Positions 9,424-18,969 are shown, counted from the stretch's first letter. The stretch is DNA of 64,000 nt from G051132615 sp051132615 (GCF_051132615.1 NZ_CP152375.1:806001-870000); one strand, 5' to 3'. Program-made: numbers and translations. Notes: generated by a model from the sequence alone, not told the origin.

Positions 9424-10164
9424 TTATGCCTCCTCAAACAACTTTCGGGCTAAATCTGAATGAGCCTGAATTTGATGATCATTAACCTGAACAATTTCAA
9501 CAACTTTCCCCTGATCCATTAATGCGGCACGCTGACAGACACGGCGAATCACACTCATTTCATGCGTCACAATCACAATAGTGACATTAAAACGTTTATT
9601 AATGTCTTCCAGACACTCTAAAACACTTTTTGTGGTAAATGGGTCAAGAGCACTTGTTGGTTCATCTGCTAAAATAACATGAGGGCTGGGGGCTAAAGCT
9701 CGGGCAATACCCACCCTTTGTTTTTGCCCTCCAGACAATTGTGCTGGATAATGTTTTACTCGATCAGATAAACCAACAATATCCAGACATTCAGTAACAC
9801 GTTTAACAATTTTATCGTGGGACCAACCTGCTATTTTCAAAGGGAAAGCCACATTATCGGCAACAGTTAAATTAGCTAATAGGTTAAATTGTTGAAAAAT
9901 CATACCTATATTCTGGCGTGCTTGACGCAACTGTTTAGGTGACAAAGATACCAGATTCTGCCCGTCTACAATCACACTTCCTTGATCAGGACGCTCTAAT
10001 AAATTAATCAGTCTCAATAAAGTTGACTTACCTGCACCAGAAAACCCAATCAACCCAAATACTTCACCTTGTTCAATCGTTAAAGAGGTAGGCAATACAG
10101 CATCAAACCAACTACCATTTTCAGGATGGACATAACGTTTCTGAACATTGTCCAATGTAATCAT
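9424..10164 (-). CDS. metN: Methionine ABC transporter ATPase MetN, without the regulatory domain
   Basis: This is the ATPase of the D/L-methionine importer. Seen: Walker A GFSGAGKST, Q-loop GMIFQQFNLL, signature LSGGQKQRVGIARAL, Walker B VILADEPTSALD and switch His VTHEM. The product is only 246 residues, about 100 fewer than E. coli MetN, because the C-terminal NIL/ACT-like domain that binds methionine for feedback inhibition is absent. From memory, Neisseria meningitidis MetN has this same short form. The start was placed at ATG 10164, which has GGAG upstream; an ATG at 10233 would add a 23-residue hydrophobic extension with no family counterpart. Confidence 0.93.
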   Translation of the reverse strand: MITLDNVQKRYVHPENGSWFDAVLPTSLTIEQGEVFGLIGFSGAGKSTLLRLINLLERPDQGSVIVDGQNLVSLSPKQLRQARQNIGMIFQQFNLLANLTVADNVAFPLKIAGWSHDKIVKRVTECLDIVGLSDRVKHYPAQLSGGQKQRVGIARALAPSPHVILADEPTSALDPFTTKSVLECLEDINKRFNVTIVIVTHEMSVIRRVCQRAALMDQGKVVEIVQVNDHQIQAHSDLARKLFEEA

Positions 10165-10369
10165 AAAAACAATACTCCAAAATAACAAAAGCTCGCCAAA
10201 ACAACATAGCGAGCTAACATAGTATTCATTCAATACGCTTTAGCTGTTTTATGCCCGCAAGCTGTTTCAAATCGGCAAATAATTCACAATTGCATTATTA
10301 AACGCTTTTTTCACATTCTGGTCAACGCCTTTTTTACCATTTCTTTATTACTTGTGGCTATAATATCTA

Positions 10370-10585
10370 CTAATAATGCGGTGGTAACTCGTCAAACAAA
10401 GAATGTGTGCTTTTTTGCGTTTCTTGATTCAAATTGACTTGCTGATATAAAAAACGTAATTGTGCCTGTATCAATTCTAACTCTTGTTGCTGACGAATAA
10501 CCGTCTGATTTAAACTGTCTATTAGGGTTTCTTGGAAACCTAACTGAACCAACAACTCTTCTAATTTTTGCTCTATATCATCCAT
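10370..10585 (-). CDS. slyX: SlyX family protein
   Basis: This is a small cytoplasmic coiled-coil protein of unknown precise function, 71 residues from ATG 10585. Heptad-like Leu/Ile spacing runs through most of it (IEQKLEELLVQLGFQETLIDSL is the core), and it ends in the family's PPHY tail. An ATG at 10606 would add seven residues but has a poorer ribosome-binding site than the GGAAAAAG before 10585. The gene is divergent from the photolyase gene, about 70 bp away. Confidence 0.85.
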   Translation of the reverse strand: MDDIEQKLEELLVQLGFQETLIDSLNQTVIRQQQELELIQAQLRFLYQQVNLNQETQKSTHSLFDELPPHY

Positions 10586-10655
10586 AACTTTTTCCAATAC
10601 GCACATTCGCTAAATTATGCTACTTTTACGCTATATAATCAAAAAAGAGATCAGC

Positions 10656-11975
10656 ATGCAACTTAAAGAAGAACGCATTCACCATTTAAATCAACACCCA
10701 ATCAATAAGCAAGGGGATTATATCCTGTATTGGATGCAAGCATCTGTTCGAACATACCATAATCAGGCTCTAACATATGCCATAAAACTCAGCAATGATC
10801 TAAAAAAACCGCTTATTGTGGCATTTGTTTATGATTCAAATTATCCAATGGCACAAAAAGCACATTTTCAATTTTTATTTGATGGATTACATGATGTCAA
10901 ACAAGAGCTGCATACACAAAATATCCGTTTTATTTTACTCTCAGGCACACTCAATCAAGCCATATTATCAGTAATCAATAATTGTTGCTGCTTGATTACT
11001 GATTTAGGTTATACCCACTTCTTACGTCAAAGCAAAGATGAAATAGCCAATAAAATAAATATATCAGCAATTGGTATTGAGGCAAATATCATTGTCCCCG
11101 TTCAAACAGCTTACCCAAAAGCGGCCTACAGTGCTGCGGTGATTCGCCCTAAACTTATGGCAAAATTAGAAGATTTTTTATTTGAACAAACAGACTGCTC
11201 ATATAAAGGTATTTTCTACACAAAAACAATCGAACAAGAAATTCCTTTTCCTTTTAAACATCAGCATATTGGTGGGCAACAACAGGCGATTAAAAAATTA
11301 CGTTTTTTTATAGAAAATCAATTAGCCAATTATGCCATTAATCGAAATTTCCCTGAGTTAGATGCTACGTCAAGATTAAGTGCTTATCTGCATTTTGGGC
11401 AAATCAGTCCCATTTTAATTTATAGACAAATAATGGAAAACCACCCCAGTATCACAACACAAAATAAGCATGTTTTTATTGATGAGTTATTTATACGTAG
11501 AGAATTGGCCATTAACTTTACTTATTATGAGCATGATTATGACAACTTATCCTGTTTACCCATCTGGGCACAAAAAAGTTTAGAACAACATCAATATGAT
11601 CATAGAGCCATTACATATACACCAGAGATATTTGAACAAGCAAAAACCTTCGACCCCTATTGGAATGCTGCGCAACAACAACTGACAAAAACAGGTTATA
11701 TGCACAACTATATGAGAATGTATTGGGGCAAGAAAATTATTGAATGGAGTCAAACTTATCAAGAAGCCTTACAAACCATGTTATATTTAAATGACACTTA
11801 TCAACTAGATGGAAGAGACCCTAATGGCTATGCAGGTATAATGTGGTGTTTTGGCAAACATGACAGACCATGGTTCGAACGGGAAATTTTTGGCAAAATA
11901 CGTTATATGAATGCTTCTGGTTTAAGAAGAAAATTCAATATCGACCAATATGTATGTGCCATTAATCAGCTTTAA
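10656..11975 (+). CDS. phr: Deoxyribodipyrimidine photolyase, class II type
   Basis: This is a light-driven FAD enzyme that splits UV-induced cyclobutane pyrimidine dimers. The 439-residue protein shows class II features: the N-terminal YWMQASVRTYHNQAL motif, the central DELFIRRELAINF block, and the C-terminal DPYWNAAQQQL, MRMYWGKKIIEW and LDGRDPNGYAGIMWCFGKHDRP blocks that line the FAD pocket. The ATG at 10656 has an AGAGA ribosome-binding site; an upstream ATG at 10617 would add 13 residues. Class II enzymes are patchily distributed in bacteria, so the gene may have been acquired. It is convergent with atpC and ends at a terminator. Confidence 0.9.
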   Translation: MQLKEERIHHLNQHPINKQGDYILYWMQASVRTYHNQALTYAIKLSNDLKKPLIVAFVYDSNYPMAQKAHFQFLFDGLHDVKQELHTQNIRFILLSGTLNQAILSVINNCCCLITDLGYTHFLRQSKDEIANKINISAIGIEANIIVPVQTAYPKAAYSAAVIRPKLMAKLEDFLFEQTDCSYKGIFYTKTIEQEIPFPFKHQHIGGQQQAIKKLRFFIENQLANYAINRNFPELDATSRLSAYLHFGQISPILIYRQIMENHPSITTQNKHVFIDELFIRRELAINFTYYEHDYDNLSCLPIWAQKSLEQHQYDHRAITYTPEIFEQAKTFDPYWNAAQQQLTKTGYMHNYMRMYWGKKIIEWSQTYQEALQTMLYLNDTYQLDGRDPNGYAGIMWCFGKHDRPWFEREIFGKIRYMNASGLRRKFNIDQYVCAINQL

Positions 11976-12010
11976 TAATGATTGATTTATCACATTTTGA
12001 TTTTCTTAAT

Positions 12011-12040
12011 AAAAAAGCCACTATTAACTAGTGGCTTTTT
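12011..12040. terminator. Bidirectional terminator between photolyase and atpC
   Basis: The stem AGCCACTA / TAGTGGCT with loop TTAAC is flanked by an A-run and a T-run. It serves the convergent photolyase gene and the ATP synthase operon. Confidence 0.88.
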
Positions 12041-12055
12041 ATACTTTTTTAACTA

Positions 12056-12478
12056 TTAATGATTACGCTGGCGTAAATAATCCAGTGCTTTTAACTGAGC
12101 AATTGCTGCAGCCAAAGCAGCCTGCGCATTTGCTGTTGTCTTATCATCAATTGCATTTTTTAAGCGTTTTTCTGCTTCTTCTTTAGCAGCTTGAGCTCTT
12201 TTTTCATCTAAGTCATCACTACGCACAGCAATTTCAGACAGAACAGTAACTGCATTTGGTTGCACTTCTAAAATACCACCAGACACAGCCAATAACAATT
12301 CTTCCTTCTGATTCTCAATTTGCAAACGTAATACACCAGGACGAACTTTACTTAATAAGGGTTCATGGTTAGGATAAATACCCACCTCTCCCATCTCTGT
12401 TGGCACAACCATAAAGGTTACTTTACCAGAGAAAAGGCTCTCTTCACTACTAACCACATCAACTTGCATGGCACCCAT
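12056..12478 (-). CDS. atpC: ATP synthase F1 epsilon subunit
   Basis: This is the epsilon subunit of the F1 central stalk, which couples rotation and inhibits hydrolysis. The 140-residue protein has the beta-sandwich motif MQVDVVSSEESLFSGKV, the conserved GEVGIYPNHEPLL segment and a C-terminal two-helix region ending in LDYLRQRNH. The start at 12478 has GGAG seven bases upstream. It is the last gene of the atp operon and is followed by a terminator. Confidence 0.95.
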   Translation of the reverse strand: MGAMQVDVVSSEESLFSGKVTFMVVPTEMGEVGIYPNHEPLLSKVRPGVLRLQIENQKEELLLAVSGGILEVQPNAVTVLSEIAVRSDDLDEKRAQAAKEEAEKRLKNAIDDKTTANAQAALAAAIAQLKALDYLRQRNH

Positions 12479-12500
12479 ACCTTACTCCTTATCCATATTT

Positions 12501-13898
12501 TTAGTTCATTGTTTCAGCTTTTGCAACAGCCTCTTCAATTGAACCGACCATATAGAATGCTTGTTCAGGTAAATGATCATAATCGCCAGATAAAATTGCC
12601 TTAAAGCCTGTAATGGTATCTCTTAATGAAACAAACTTACCTGGAGAACCAGTAAATACTTCTGCAACATGGAATGGTTGAGATAAGAAGCGTTGAATCT
12701 TACGTGCACGCGCCACAACCAGTTTATCTTCATCAGATAACTCATCCATACCCAAAATGGCAATAATATCACGTAATTCTTTATATTTTTGTAGGGTCTG
12801 TTGAACACCACGAGCAACATTATAGTGCTCTTCACCCACAACTAATGGATCAAGTTGACGTGAACTTGAATCTAGTGGATCCACAGCAGGATAAATACCT
12901 AATGAAGCAATATCACGACTTAACACAACGGTTGCATCCAAGTGAGCAAAGGTTGTTGCTGGAGAAGGGTCAGTCAAGTCATCCGCAGGGACATAAACCG
13001 CTTGAATTGACGTAATAGAACCATCTTTGGTTGAGGTAATACGCTCTTGCAAACGCCCCATTTCTTCAGCCAATGTGGGTTGGTAACCTACCGCAGAAGG
13101 CATACGGCCTAACAGAGCAGATACTTCTGTACCCGCTAAGGTATAACGGTAAATATTATCCACAAAGAACAATACATCACGTCCCTTACCTGTTTCATCT
13201 TTTTCATCACGGAAGTGTTCGGCCATTGTTAAACCTGTTAAGGCAACACGTAAACGGTTTCCAGGAGGCTCATTCATTTGACCGTACACCATGGCTACTT
13301 TATCCAAGACATTAGAGTCTTTCATTTCATGGTAAAAATCGTTCCCCTCACGAGTACGCTCACCTACACCAGCAAATACAGATAAACCTGAGTGTGCTTT
13401 AGCAATGTTATTGATCAATTCCATCATATTAACAGTCTTGCCCACACCAGCACCACCAAATAAGCCTACTTTACCCCCTTTAGCAAAAGGACAAAGTAAG
13501 TCAATCACTTTAATACCTGTTTCTAACAACGAAGTGGCACTAGACAGTTCATCAAACTTAGGCGCAATTTGGTGGATAGAGCGTCTTTCCTCCGTACCAA
13601 TTGGACCCGCTTCATCTACAGGGTTTCCCAACACATCCATAATACGACCTAAAGTTGCTTTACCTACTGGCACGCTAATGGCGGCACCCGTATTATTTAC
13701 AGTCAAGCCTCTCTTTAGACCATCAGAACTACCCATTGCAATAGTACGCACGATACCATCACCTAATTGTTGTTGTACCTCCAATGTAAGGTCTACATCA
13801 TTTAGTTTAAGGGCATCATAAATTTTTGGCATAGCGTTACGTGGAAATTCAACGTCTACTACTGCGCCGATAACCTGTACAATTTTACCTTGACTCAT
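12501..13898 (-). CDS. atpD: ATP synthase F1 beta subunit
   Basis: This is the catalytic beta subunit of F1, 465 residues, the expected length. Seen: P-loop GGAGVGKTV near residue 150, the GERTREGNDFYHEM segment, the Walker B region DVLFFVDNIYRYTLAGTEVSALLGRMPSAVGYQPTL, and the DELSDEDKLVV (DELSEED-type) lever. One oddity: the Walker B strand reads FFVDNIYRYT where most F1 beta subunits have FIDNIFRFT. AGGAT lies before the ATG. Confidence 0.98.
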   Translation of the reverse strand: MSQGKIVQVIGAVVDVEFPRNAMPKIYDALKLNDVDLTLEVQQQLGDGIVRTIAMGSSDGLKRGLTVNNTGAAISVPVGKATLGRIMDVLGNPVDEAGPIGTEERRSIHQIAPKFDELSSATSLLETGIKVIDLLCPFAKGGKVGLFGGAGVGKTVNMMELINNIAKAHSGLSVFAGVGERTREGNDFYHEMKDSNVLDKVAMVYGQMNEPPGNRLRVALTGLTMAEHFRDEKDETGKGRDVLFFVDNIYRYTLAGTEVSALLGRMPSAVGYQPTLAEEMGRLQERITSTKDGSITSIQAVYVPADDLTDPSPATTFAHLDATVVLSRDIASLGIYPAVDPLDSSSRQLDPLVVGEEHYNVARGVQQTLQKYKELRDIIAILGMDELSDEDKLVVARARKIQRFLSQPFHVAEVFTGSPGKFVSLRDTITGFKAILSGDYDHLPEQAFYMVGSIEEAVAKAETMN

Positions 13899-13925
13899 TA
13901 TTCACATCCTATATTTTTGGCAGAT

Positions 13926-14798
13926 TTAAGATACTGCTGCTGCGCCTGCCACAATTTCTGTTAACTCGGTTGTAATCGCTGCCTGACGGGATTTGTTGTA
14001 AACCAAACGCAACTCTTTAATTGCATTACCTGCATTATCGGTTGCCGCTTTCATCGCCACCATCCTTGCTGCCTGCTCTGAAGCCATATTTTCACATAGT
14101 GCTTCGTACAAAACAGATTCAATATAACGATGAAGTAAAAAATCCAATACTGCTACAGGATCTGGCTCATAAACATAATTCCAGCTATGCCCGACGTCCT
14201 GACCAATCATATCTTCTGTTTTAAGAGGAAGTAATTGTTCAATTTTCGACTCTTGGCGCATCGTATTGACAAAGTTTGCATACACAACGTGAACTGCATC
14301 CAGCTCTCCGGCTGCAAACTTACTGACTAATACACGCAAAGGACCAATGAGCTTTTCAACTTTTGGTGTATCACCTAGCTGAACGGCACTTGCAACAACA
14401 TTAAGCTGTGCTCTTTGACAAGCGGCCAAGCCTTTTGTCCCTAAAGCACATACATCAATACCCACACCTTGTTCTTGATATTTACTGACTTTCGCCAAGA
14501 ACAATTTCAATGCATTAGCATTCAAACCACCACACAAACCTTTATCTGTGGTGATCAAAATAAACCCAACACGTTCTATGTTTTTAGGGTTACGCAATAA
14601 AGGTAATTGAATGTCCAAATTCGCTTGTGCAAGATGACTAATTACTGCACGAACCTTGTCAGCATACGGTCTGGCAGCACGCATCCTCTCTTGCGTTTTA
14701 CGCATTTTAGATGTAGAGACCATTTGCATTGCTTTAGTAATCTTTTGTGTATTTTGTACACTTCGGATTTTGGTCAGAATCTCTTTTCCTACTGCCAT
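13926..14798 (-). CDS. atpG: ATP synthase F1 gamma subunit
   Basis: This is the rotary central shaft of F1, 290 residues. Seen: the N-terminal helix starting MAVGKEILTKIRSVQNTQKITKAM with the conserved TKAM contact region, the TDKGLCGGLN motif near residue 85, and the C-terminal helix ASEQAARMVAMKAATDNAGNAI followed by NKSRQAAITTELTEIVAGA. Its place between atpA and atpD is the standard order. Confidence 0.97.
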   Translation of the reverse strand: MAVGKEILTKIRSVQNTQKITKAMQMVSTSKMRKTQERMRAARPYADKVRAVISHLAQANLDIQLPLLRNPKNIERVGFILITTDKGLCGGLNANALKLFLAKVSKYQEQGVGIDVCALGTKGLAACQRAQLNVVASAVQLGDTPKVEKLIGPLRVLVSKFAAGELDAVHVVYANFVNTMRQESKIEQLLPLKTEDMIGQDVGHSWNYVYEPDPVAVLDFLLHRYIESVLYEALCENMASEQAARMVAMKAATDNAGNAIKELRLVYNKSRQAAITTELTEIVAGAAAVS

Positions 14799-14817
14799 GC
14801 CTCTTTCCTCTCTTTAA

Positions 14818-16365
14818 TTATGCTTCAAAACTGAAGTCTTTTTTAAAGGTCTGCATAGACTGTTCTAAAATCGCTTCATTTTCACTAGACAACTCACCTG
14901 TTTCGTTGATTTGTTTCAAAACATCAGGATGATTTGCACGTACATAAGATAGGAATTGTGCTTCAAAAGCCAAAGCAGCTTTTACTGGTACACCTTCGTA
15001 TGAGTTATTATTAACAGCCCACAAAGTCAAACTCATATCCGCTACAGACATTGGCATGAATTGTTTTTGTTTCATCAATTCAGTCACTACTTCACCATGC
15101 TGTAATTGCTTACGAGTTGCTTCATCTAAGTCTGAAGCAAACTGTGAGAAGGCTGCCAACTCACGATACTGAGCCAATGCTAAACGGATACCGCCACCTA
15201 ACTTTTTAATGACTTTAGTTTGAGCCGCACCACCAACACGTGACACAGAAATACCTGCATTAATCGCAGGGCGAATACCTGAGTTAAATAAATCTGTTTC
15301 TAAGAAAATCTGTCCATCGGTAATCGATATAACATTCGTTGGTACGAATGCAGATACGTCCCCTGCTTGAGTTTCAATAATAGGCAGCGCAGTTAAAGAA
15401 CCTGTTTTACCTTTTACTTCTCCGTTGGTTAGCTTTTCCACTTCTTCTACATTAATACGTGCTGCTCTTTCTAGCAAACGAGAATGTAAATAGAAAACAT
15501 CACCAGGATAAGCCTCACGTCCAGGAGGACGGCGTAATAACAAAGAAATTTGTCGATACGCTACAGCTTGTTTGGACAAATCGTCATAAATGATCAGAGC
15601 ATCTTGTCCACGATCACGGAAATACTCACCCATTGCGCATCCTGAATAGGGCGCAATATATTGCAATGCAGCAGCTTCTGATGCTGTAGCCGCAACGATG
15701 ATGGTATGGTTCATTGCACCATATTCTTCTAATTTGCGCACAACGTTTGCAACAGAAGACGCTTTTTGGCCAACCGCCACATAGATACAAATCACACCTG
15801 TATCTTTTTGGTTAATAATCGCGTCCAAAGCAACAGCTGTTTTACCTGTTTGACGGTCACCAATGATCAATTCACGTTGACCACGACCAATGGGTACCAT
15901 TGAGTCGACTGATTTTAAACCTGTTTGCATAGGTTGTGATACAGATTGACGTGCAATCACCCCTGGTGCAATTTTTTCAATAGGAGAGGTTTCTTTAGCC
16001 TCAATAGGACCCTTACCATCAATTGGTTGTCCTAATGAATTGACCACACGTCCCACTAACTCAGGACCAACAGGTACTTCTAAAATACGACCTGTACAGG
16101 TAACTTCATCACCTTCACTAATATGTTCATATTCACCTAAAATTACGGCACCTACAGAGTCACGCTCTAAATTCATAGCCAAGCCGAAAGTGTCACCAGG
16201 GAAAGCAATCATCTCACCTTGCATGACATCTGATAAACCATGAATACGTACGATACCATCAGTTACAGAAATAACTGTTCCTTTTGTGCGAACTTCTGGA
16301 TTAATCGCTAAACTTTCAATTTTAGCTTTAATCAGATCACTGACTTCAGCAGGATTCAGCTGCAT
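14818..16365 (-). CDS. atpA: ATP synthase F1 alpha subunit
   Basis: This is the non-catalytic nucleotide-binding alpha subunit, 515 residues. Seen: P-loop GDRQTGKTAVALD near residue 170, the QRELIIGDRQ lead-in, the arginine-finger region SISRVGG-type (GISVSRVGGAAQT near residue 370), and the GSLTALPIIETQAGDVSAFVPTNVISITDGQ block. Normal length and order. Confidence 0.98.
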   Translation of the reverse strand: MQLNPAEVSDLIKAKIESLAINPEVRTKGTVISVTDGIVRIHGLSDVMQGEMIAFPGDTFGLAMNLERDSVGAVILGEYEHISEGDEVTCTGRILEVPVGPELVGRVVNSLGQPIDGKGPIEAKETSPIEKIAPGVIARQSVSQPMQTGLKSVDSMVPIGRGQRELIIGDRQTGKTAVALDAIINQKDTGVICIYVAVGQKASSVANVVRKLEEYGAMNHTIIVAATASEAAALQYIAPYSGCAMGEYFRDRGQDALIIYDDLSKQAVAYRQISLLLRRPPGREAYPGDVFYLHSRLLERAARINVEEVEKLTNGEVKGKTGSLTALPIIETQAGDVSAFVPTNVISITDGQIFLETDLFNSGIRPAINAGISVSRVGGAAQTKVIKKLGGGIRLALAQYRELAAFSQFASDLDEATRKQLQHGEVVTELMKQKQFMPMSVADMSLTLWAVNNNSYEGVPVKAALAFEAQFLSYVRANHPDVLKQINETGELSSENEAILEQSMQTFKKDFSFEA

Positions 16366-16375
16366 GAATTATCTC

Positions 16376-16909
16376 CTAACTTTTAAGCGTCATATACAAA
16401 GCATCTAATTTTGCTTGTATTGACAGATCCAGCACTTGGTCGTCAACCTCGACTTTAACGCCACCAATTAGCTCTGGTTTAACTTCAACTTCTGCCTCTA
16501 GCTTGCCGCTAATTTGCTTACCCAAGTCAACCAATAGCTCATTTTTTTGCTGTTCAGTTAATTCAAACGCACTATAAATGATTACTTTTTTGGTGTGGGT
16601 TGCTTCATTCATCAAACGTTCGTACACCTCTAAAATAAAAGGAAGTACATTCAGACGTTCATTTTCAGACAAGACAGACACAAAATTACTTATATAGCTG
16701 TCGACTTTGCCAGCCAACTCCAATAATACTTCAGCACGTTTGCCTGCACTTAACTCAGGATTATCCAGTACTGAAGCAACATCTGGGTTAGAAGCTAAAG
16801 TTGCCAACATTTTAAGTTCGTCATACCATGCTACAAGCTGGTTATGTTGTTGAGCCAAACTAAATAATGCCTTAGCATAAGGTCTGGCAATAGTTACGAA
16901 CTCAGCCAT
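16376..16909 (-). CDS. atpH: ATP synthase F1 delta subunit
   Basis: This is the delta (OSCP) subunit, which joins the top of F1 to the b-subunit stator. The 177-residue protein has the N-terminal ARPYAKALFSLA motif and the C-terminal signature PELIGGVKVEVDDQVLDLSIQAKLD. It lies 10 bp before atpA and 5 bp after atpF. Confidence 0.96.
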   Translation of the reverse strand: MAEFVTIARPYAKALFSLAQQHNQLVAWYDELKMLATLASNPDVASVLDNPELSAGKRAEVLLELAGKVDSYISNFVSVLSENERLNVLPFILEVYERLMNEATHTKKVIIYSAFELTEQQKNELLVDLGKQISGKLEAEVEVKPELIGGVKVEVDDQVLDLSIQAKLDALYMTLKS

Positions 16910-16914
16910 AAATA

Positions 16915-17385
16915 TTATAGTTCCTGTTTAAGGGTACTTAAAATATCGGCATGCTTTTGTGCATCTATTTCACGGCGTAAAATTTTCTCCGCCCCCAAAA
17001 CCGCTAAGGTAGCAACTTGCTCACGTAAAGCTTCACGTACTTTAGTGGTTTCTTGTTCAATATCCGCTTTAGCAGTAGCCAATATGCGAGCAGCTTCGTC
17101 AGAAGCATGTGTTTTTGCTTCTTCAACAATTTGCTGCGAACGTTTGTCTGCGTTTGCAATCATTTCAGCCACTTGATGACGACCATCAGCTAAAATTTCT
17201 GACACACGCTTTTCTGCATCCTCAAAATCGCTCTTGCCTCGCTCAGCGGCAGCCAAACCCTCAGCGATTTTGTTTGCGCGCTCATCAAGAGCTTTTACAA
17301 TTGGTGGCCATACATACTTCATCGTAAACCAAACCAATATAAAAAATACTATTAACTGCGCAAATAGGGTTGCGTTTAAATTCAC
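16915..17385 (-). CDS. atpF: ATP synthase Fo b subunit
   Basis: This is the peripheral stalk b subunit, 156 residues. It has one N-terminal membrane helix (about residues 5-24, AQLIVFFILVWFTMKYVWPP) followed by a long Ala/Glu/Lys-rich right-handed coiled coil. The start codon is GTG (17385), with GAGGG about eight bases upstream. Length equals the E. coli protein. Confidence 0.96.
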   Translation of the reverse strand: MNLNATLFAQLIVFFILVWFTMKYVWPPIVKALDERANKIAEGLAAAERGKSDFEDAEKRVSEILADGRHQVAEMIANADKRSQQIVEEAKTHASDEAARILATAKADIEQETTKVREALREQVATLAVLGAEKILRREIDAQKHADILSTLKQEL

Positions 17386-17422
17386 GGAACTAACCCTCTT
17401 TATTTAATGGTTTCAAACAAAA

Positions 17423-17659
17423 TTAACCTGCGAATGGATTAACGAATGCAAATAACAACGCAATCGCCACACCAATCAAGAAAGCGGCATCAATCAAACC
17501 TGCGATCAAGAATAATTTAATTTGAAGAGGACCAATTAACTCTGGTTGGCGAGCTGCAGATTCCAGATATTTAGAACCAACCATACCGATACCGATACAG
17601 GCACCAATTGCACCTAAAGCAACGATCAAACCACAAGCCAAAGCTACTAAACCAGCCAT
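17423..17659 (-). CDS. atpE: ATP synthase Fo c subunit
   Basis: This is the ring-forming c subunit, 78 residues in two membrane helices joined by the ARQPE polar loop. The ion-binding carboxylate is the Asp of LIDAAFLIG in helix 2. The Glu/Thr/Tyr pattern of sodium-driven rings is not seen, so a proton-driven enzyme is likely. Helix 1 carries the Gly-rich packing motif ALGAIGACIGIGM. Confidence 0.97.
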   Translation of the reverse strand: MAGLVALACGLIVALGAIGACIGIGMVGSKYLESAARQPELIGPLQIKLFLIAGLIDAAFLIGVAIALLFAFVNPFAG

Positions 17660-17709
17660 AGTAAAACACTCCTTAAGTATGTAAACAACCGCTAAAAATA
17701 CTACAAAAT

Positions 17710-18555
17710 TTAATGACTATCATGTGCTTGACCAACATAAACGAAGGTTAACACCATGAATATAAATGCTTGTAGGGTAATAATCAAAATATGGAAAATT
17801 GCCCAAGCAGAACCCGCAATTAATTGGAACAAGAACAACAATGGATCAAGCAATGTCACTTGACCAGAAGCTGCCCATGTACCGCCTAATAAAGCAATCA
17901 ACATAAACACTAACTCACCAGCATACATATTACCAAATAACCGCATACCATGAGAAATTGTTTTAGAGAAAAATTCAAGAATATTCAGAATAAAATTAAA
18001 AGGTGCCATATATGGGCCAAATGGTGCGGTGAATAATTCATGTACCCAACCACCAACGCCTTTAATTTTCACACAATAATACAGACACACACATAAAACC
18101 CCAACAGACAAGCCTAAAGAGCCATTAAGATCAGCCGTAGGCACAACACGCATATAATGAATGCCAACCCAACTTGCCATGGTAGGCAACAAGTCAACAG
18201 GTAATAAATCCATCGCATTCATAAAGAAAATCCACACAAAAACGGTTAGTCCTAATGGTGCAACTGCTTTGCGCGATTGTGGGTTACTGATAATGTCCTT
18301 ACATAACCCATCAACAAATTCGACCAACAACTCAACTGCGGCTTGAAATCTGCCTGGAACCCCAGCCGTCATTTTATTGGCCGCTCGCCATAAAATGAAC
18401 ACAGCAAGAATCCCTAAAACAACTGAGAAAAATACGCTGTCGATATTGATTAAGCTAAAATCAACTATTTTTGTTTGTGGATGCCCAGTTTGAGTAAGCT
18501 GTCCTAGATGGTGATTAATATAATTAGCTGCTGTGTTTTCAGTGCCTGTCGCCAT
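17710..18555 (-). CDS. atpB: ATP synthase Fo a subunit
   Basis: This is the stator a subunit that forms the proton half-channels, 281 residues from the ATG at 18555. Seen: the essential Arg region in KTISHGMRLFGNMYAGELVF and the last-helix LQAFIFMVLTFVYVGQAHDSH stretch. The frame stays open to 18651, but that extension overlaps atpI and has no family counterpart. The start lies 17 bp inside the end of atpI. Confidence 0.95.
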   Translation of the reverse strand: MATGTENTAANYINHHLGQLTQTGHPQTKIVDFSLINIDSVFFSVVLGILAVFILWRAANKMTAGVPGRFQAAVELLVEFVDGLCKDIISNPQSRKAVAPLGLTVFVWIFFMNAMDLLPVDLLPTMASWVGIHYMRVVPTADLNGSLGLSVGVLCVCLYYCVKIKGVGGWVHELFTAPFGPYMAPFNFILNILEFFSKTISHGMRLFGNMYAGELVFMLIALLGGTWAASGQVTLLDPLLFLFQLIAGSAWAIFHILIITLQAFIFMVLTFVYVGQAHDSH

Positions 18556-18910
18556 AGTGACCAAACTTCCAAAATACAAGGTAAATAAATTTGCTGACAG
18601 CAATAAACCCAATAATAAAGTAAATTCCTGACAACTCTGAATATAAAGCAAAAGACAAACACATTAATATGATTGCCAAAAAGATTTTGCTGCTTTGTCC
18701 GACTATAAAGGCAAGCTGAGCTTGCAATATATTTTTTTTATTTTTTTGTATTAGATTATGCAACCACACCATTATGCCTGTAGGTAACATATAACATAAA
18801 CCACCTAACAATGCAGAAATAGCTGCGGCACGCCCGAAAAAAAACGCTACAGTGATAACAATTACGATTAGTGCTACCAACTGAAAATAAACCAGTTTTT
18901 TCACAAGCAA
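18539..18910 (-). CDS. atpI: ATP synthase accessory protein AtpI
   Basis: This is a small membrane protein of about 123 residues at the head of the atp operon, thought to help c-ring assembly. Four hydrophobic segments are visible, with the pattern GRAAAISALLGGLCYMLPTGI typical of AtpI. There is no in-frame ATG at the front. The start is TTG at 18910 (AAGG five bases upstream) or GTG at 18904. A weak start would suit its low stoichiometry. The gene overlaps atpB. Confidence 0.85.
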   Translation of the reverse strand: MLVKKLVYFQLVALIVIVITVAFFFGRAAAISALLGGLCYMLPTGIMVWLHNLIQKNKKNILQAQLAFIVGQSSKIFLAIILMCLSFALYSELSGIYFIIGFIAVSKFIYLVFWKFGHYGDRH

Positions 18911-18969
18911 GCAAACCTTAATTAAATTTAAAGACAGTGTTTTAATATGCTGCCTTTGTCAACCTTGAG

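Noticed and set aside
10164..10233. Longer MetN start at 10233 with a hydrophobic N-terminal extension
   Set aside because: ABC ATPases are cytoplasmic, the extension has no family match, and 10164 has a better ribosome-binding site.
13405..13821. Long plus-strand frames antisense to atpD, ybbP, leuS and others
   Set aside because: They lie opposite secure genes, have no recognisable motifs or ribosome-binding sites and reflect codon shadowing.
18556..18651. AtpB extension upstream of 18555
   Set aside because: It overlaps atpI in another frame and does not resemble subunit a.
18945..18962. Second atp promoter at TTGACA (18962-18957)
   Set aside because: The sequence 17 bases downstream is CACTGT, not a -10 element.
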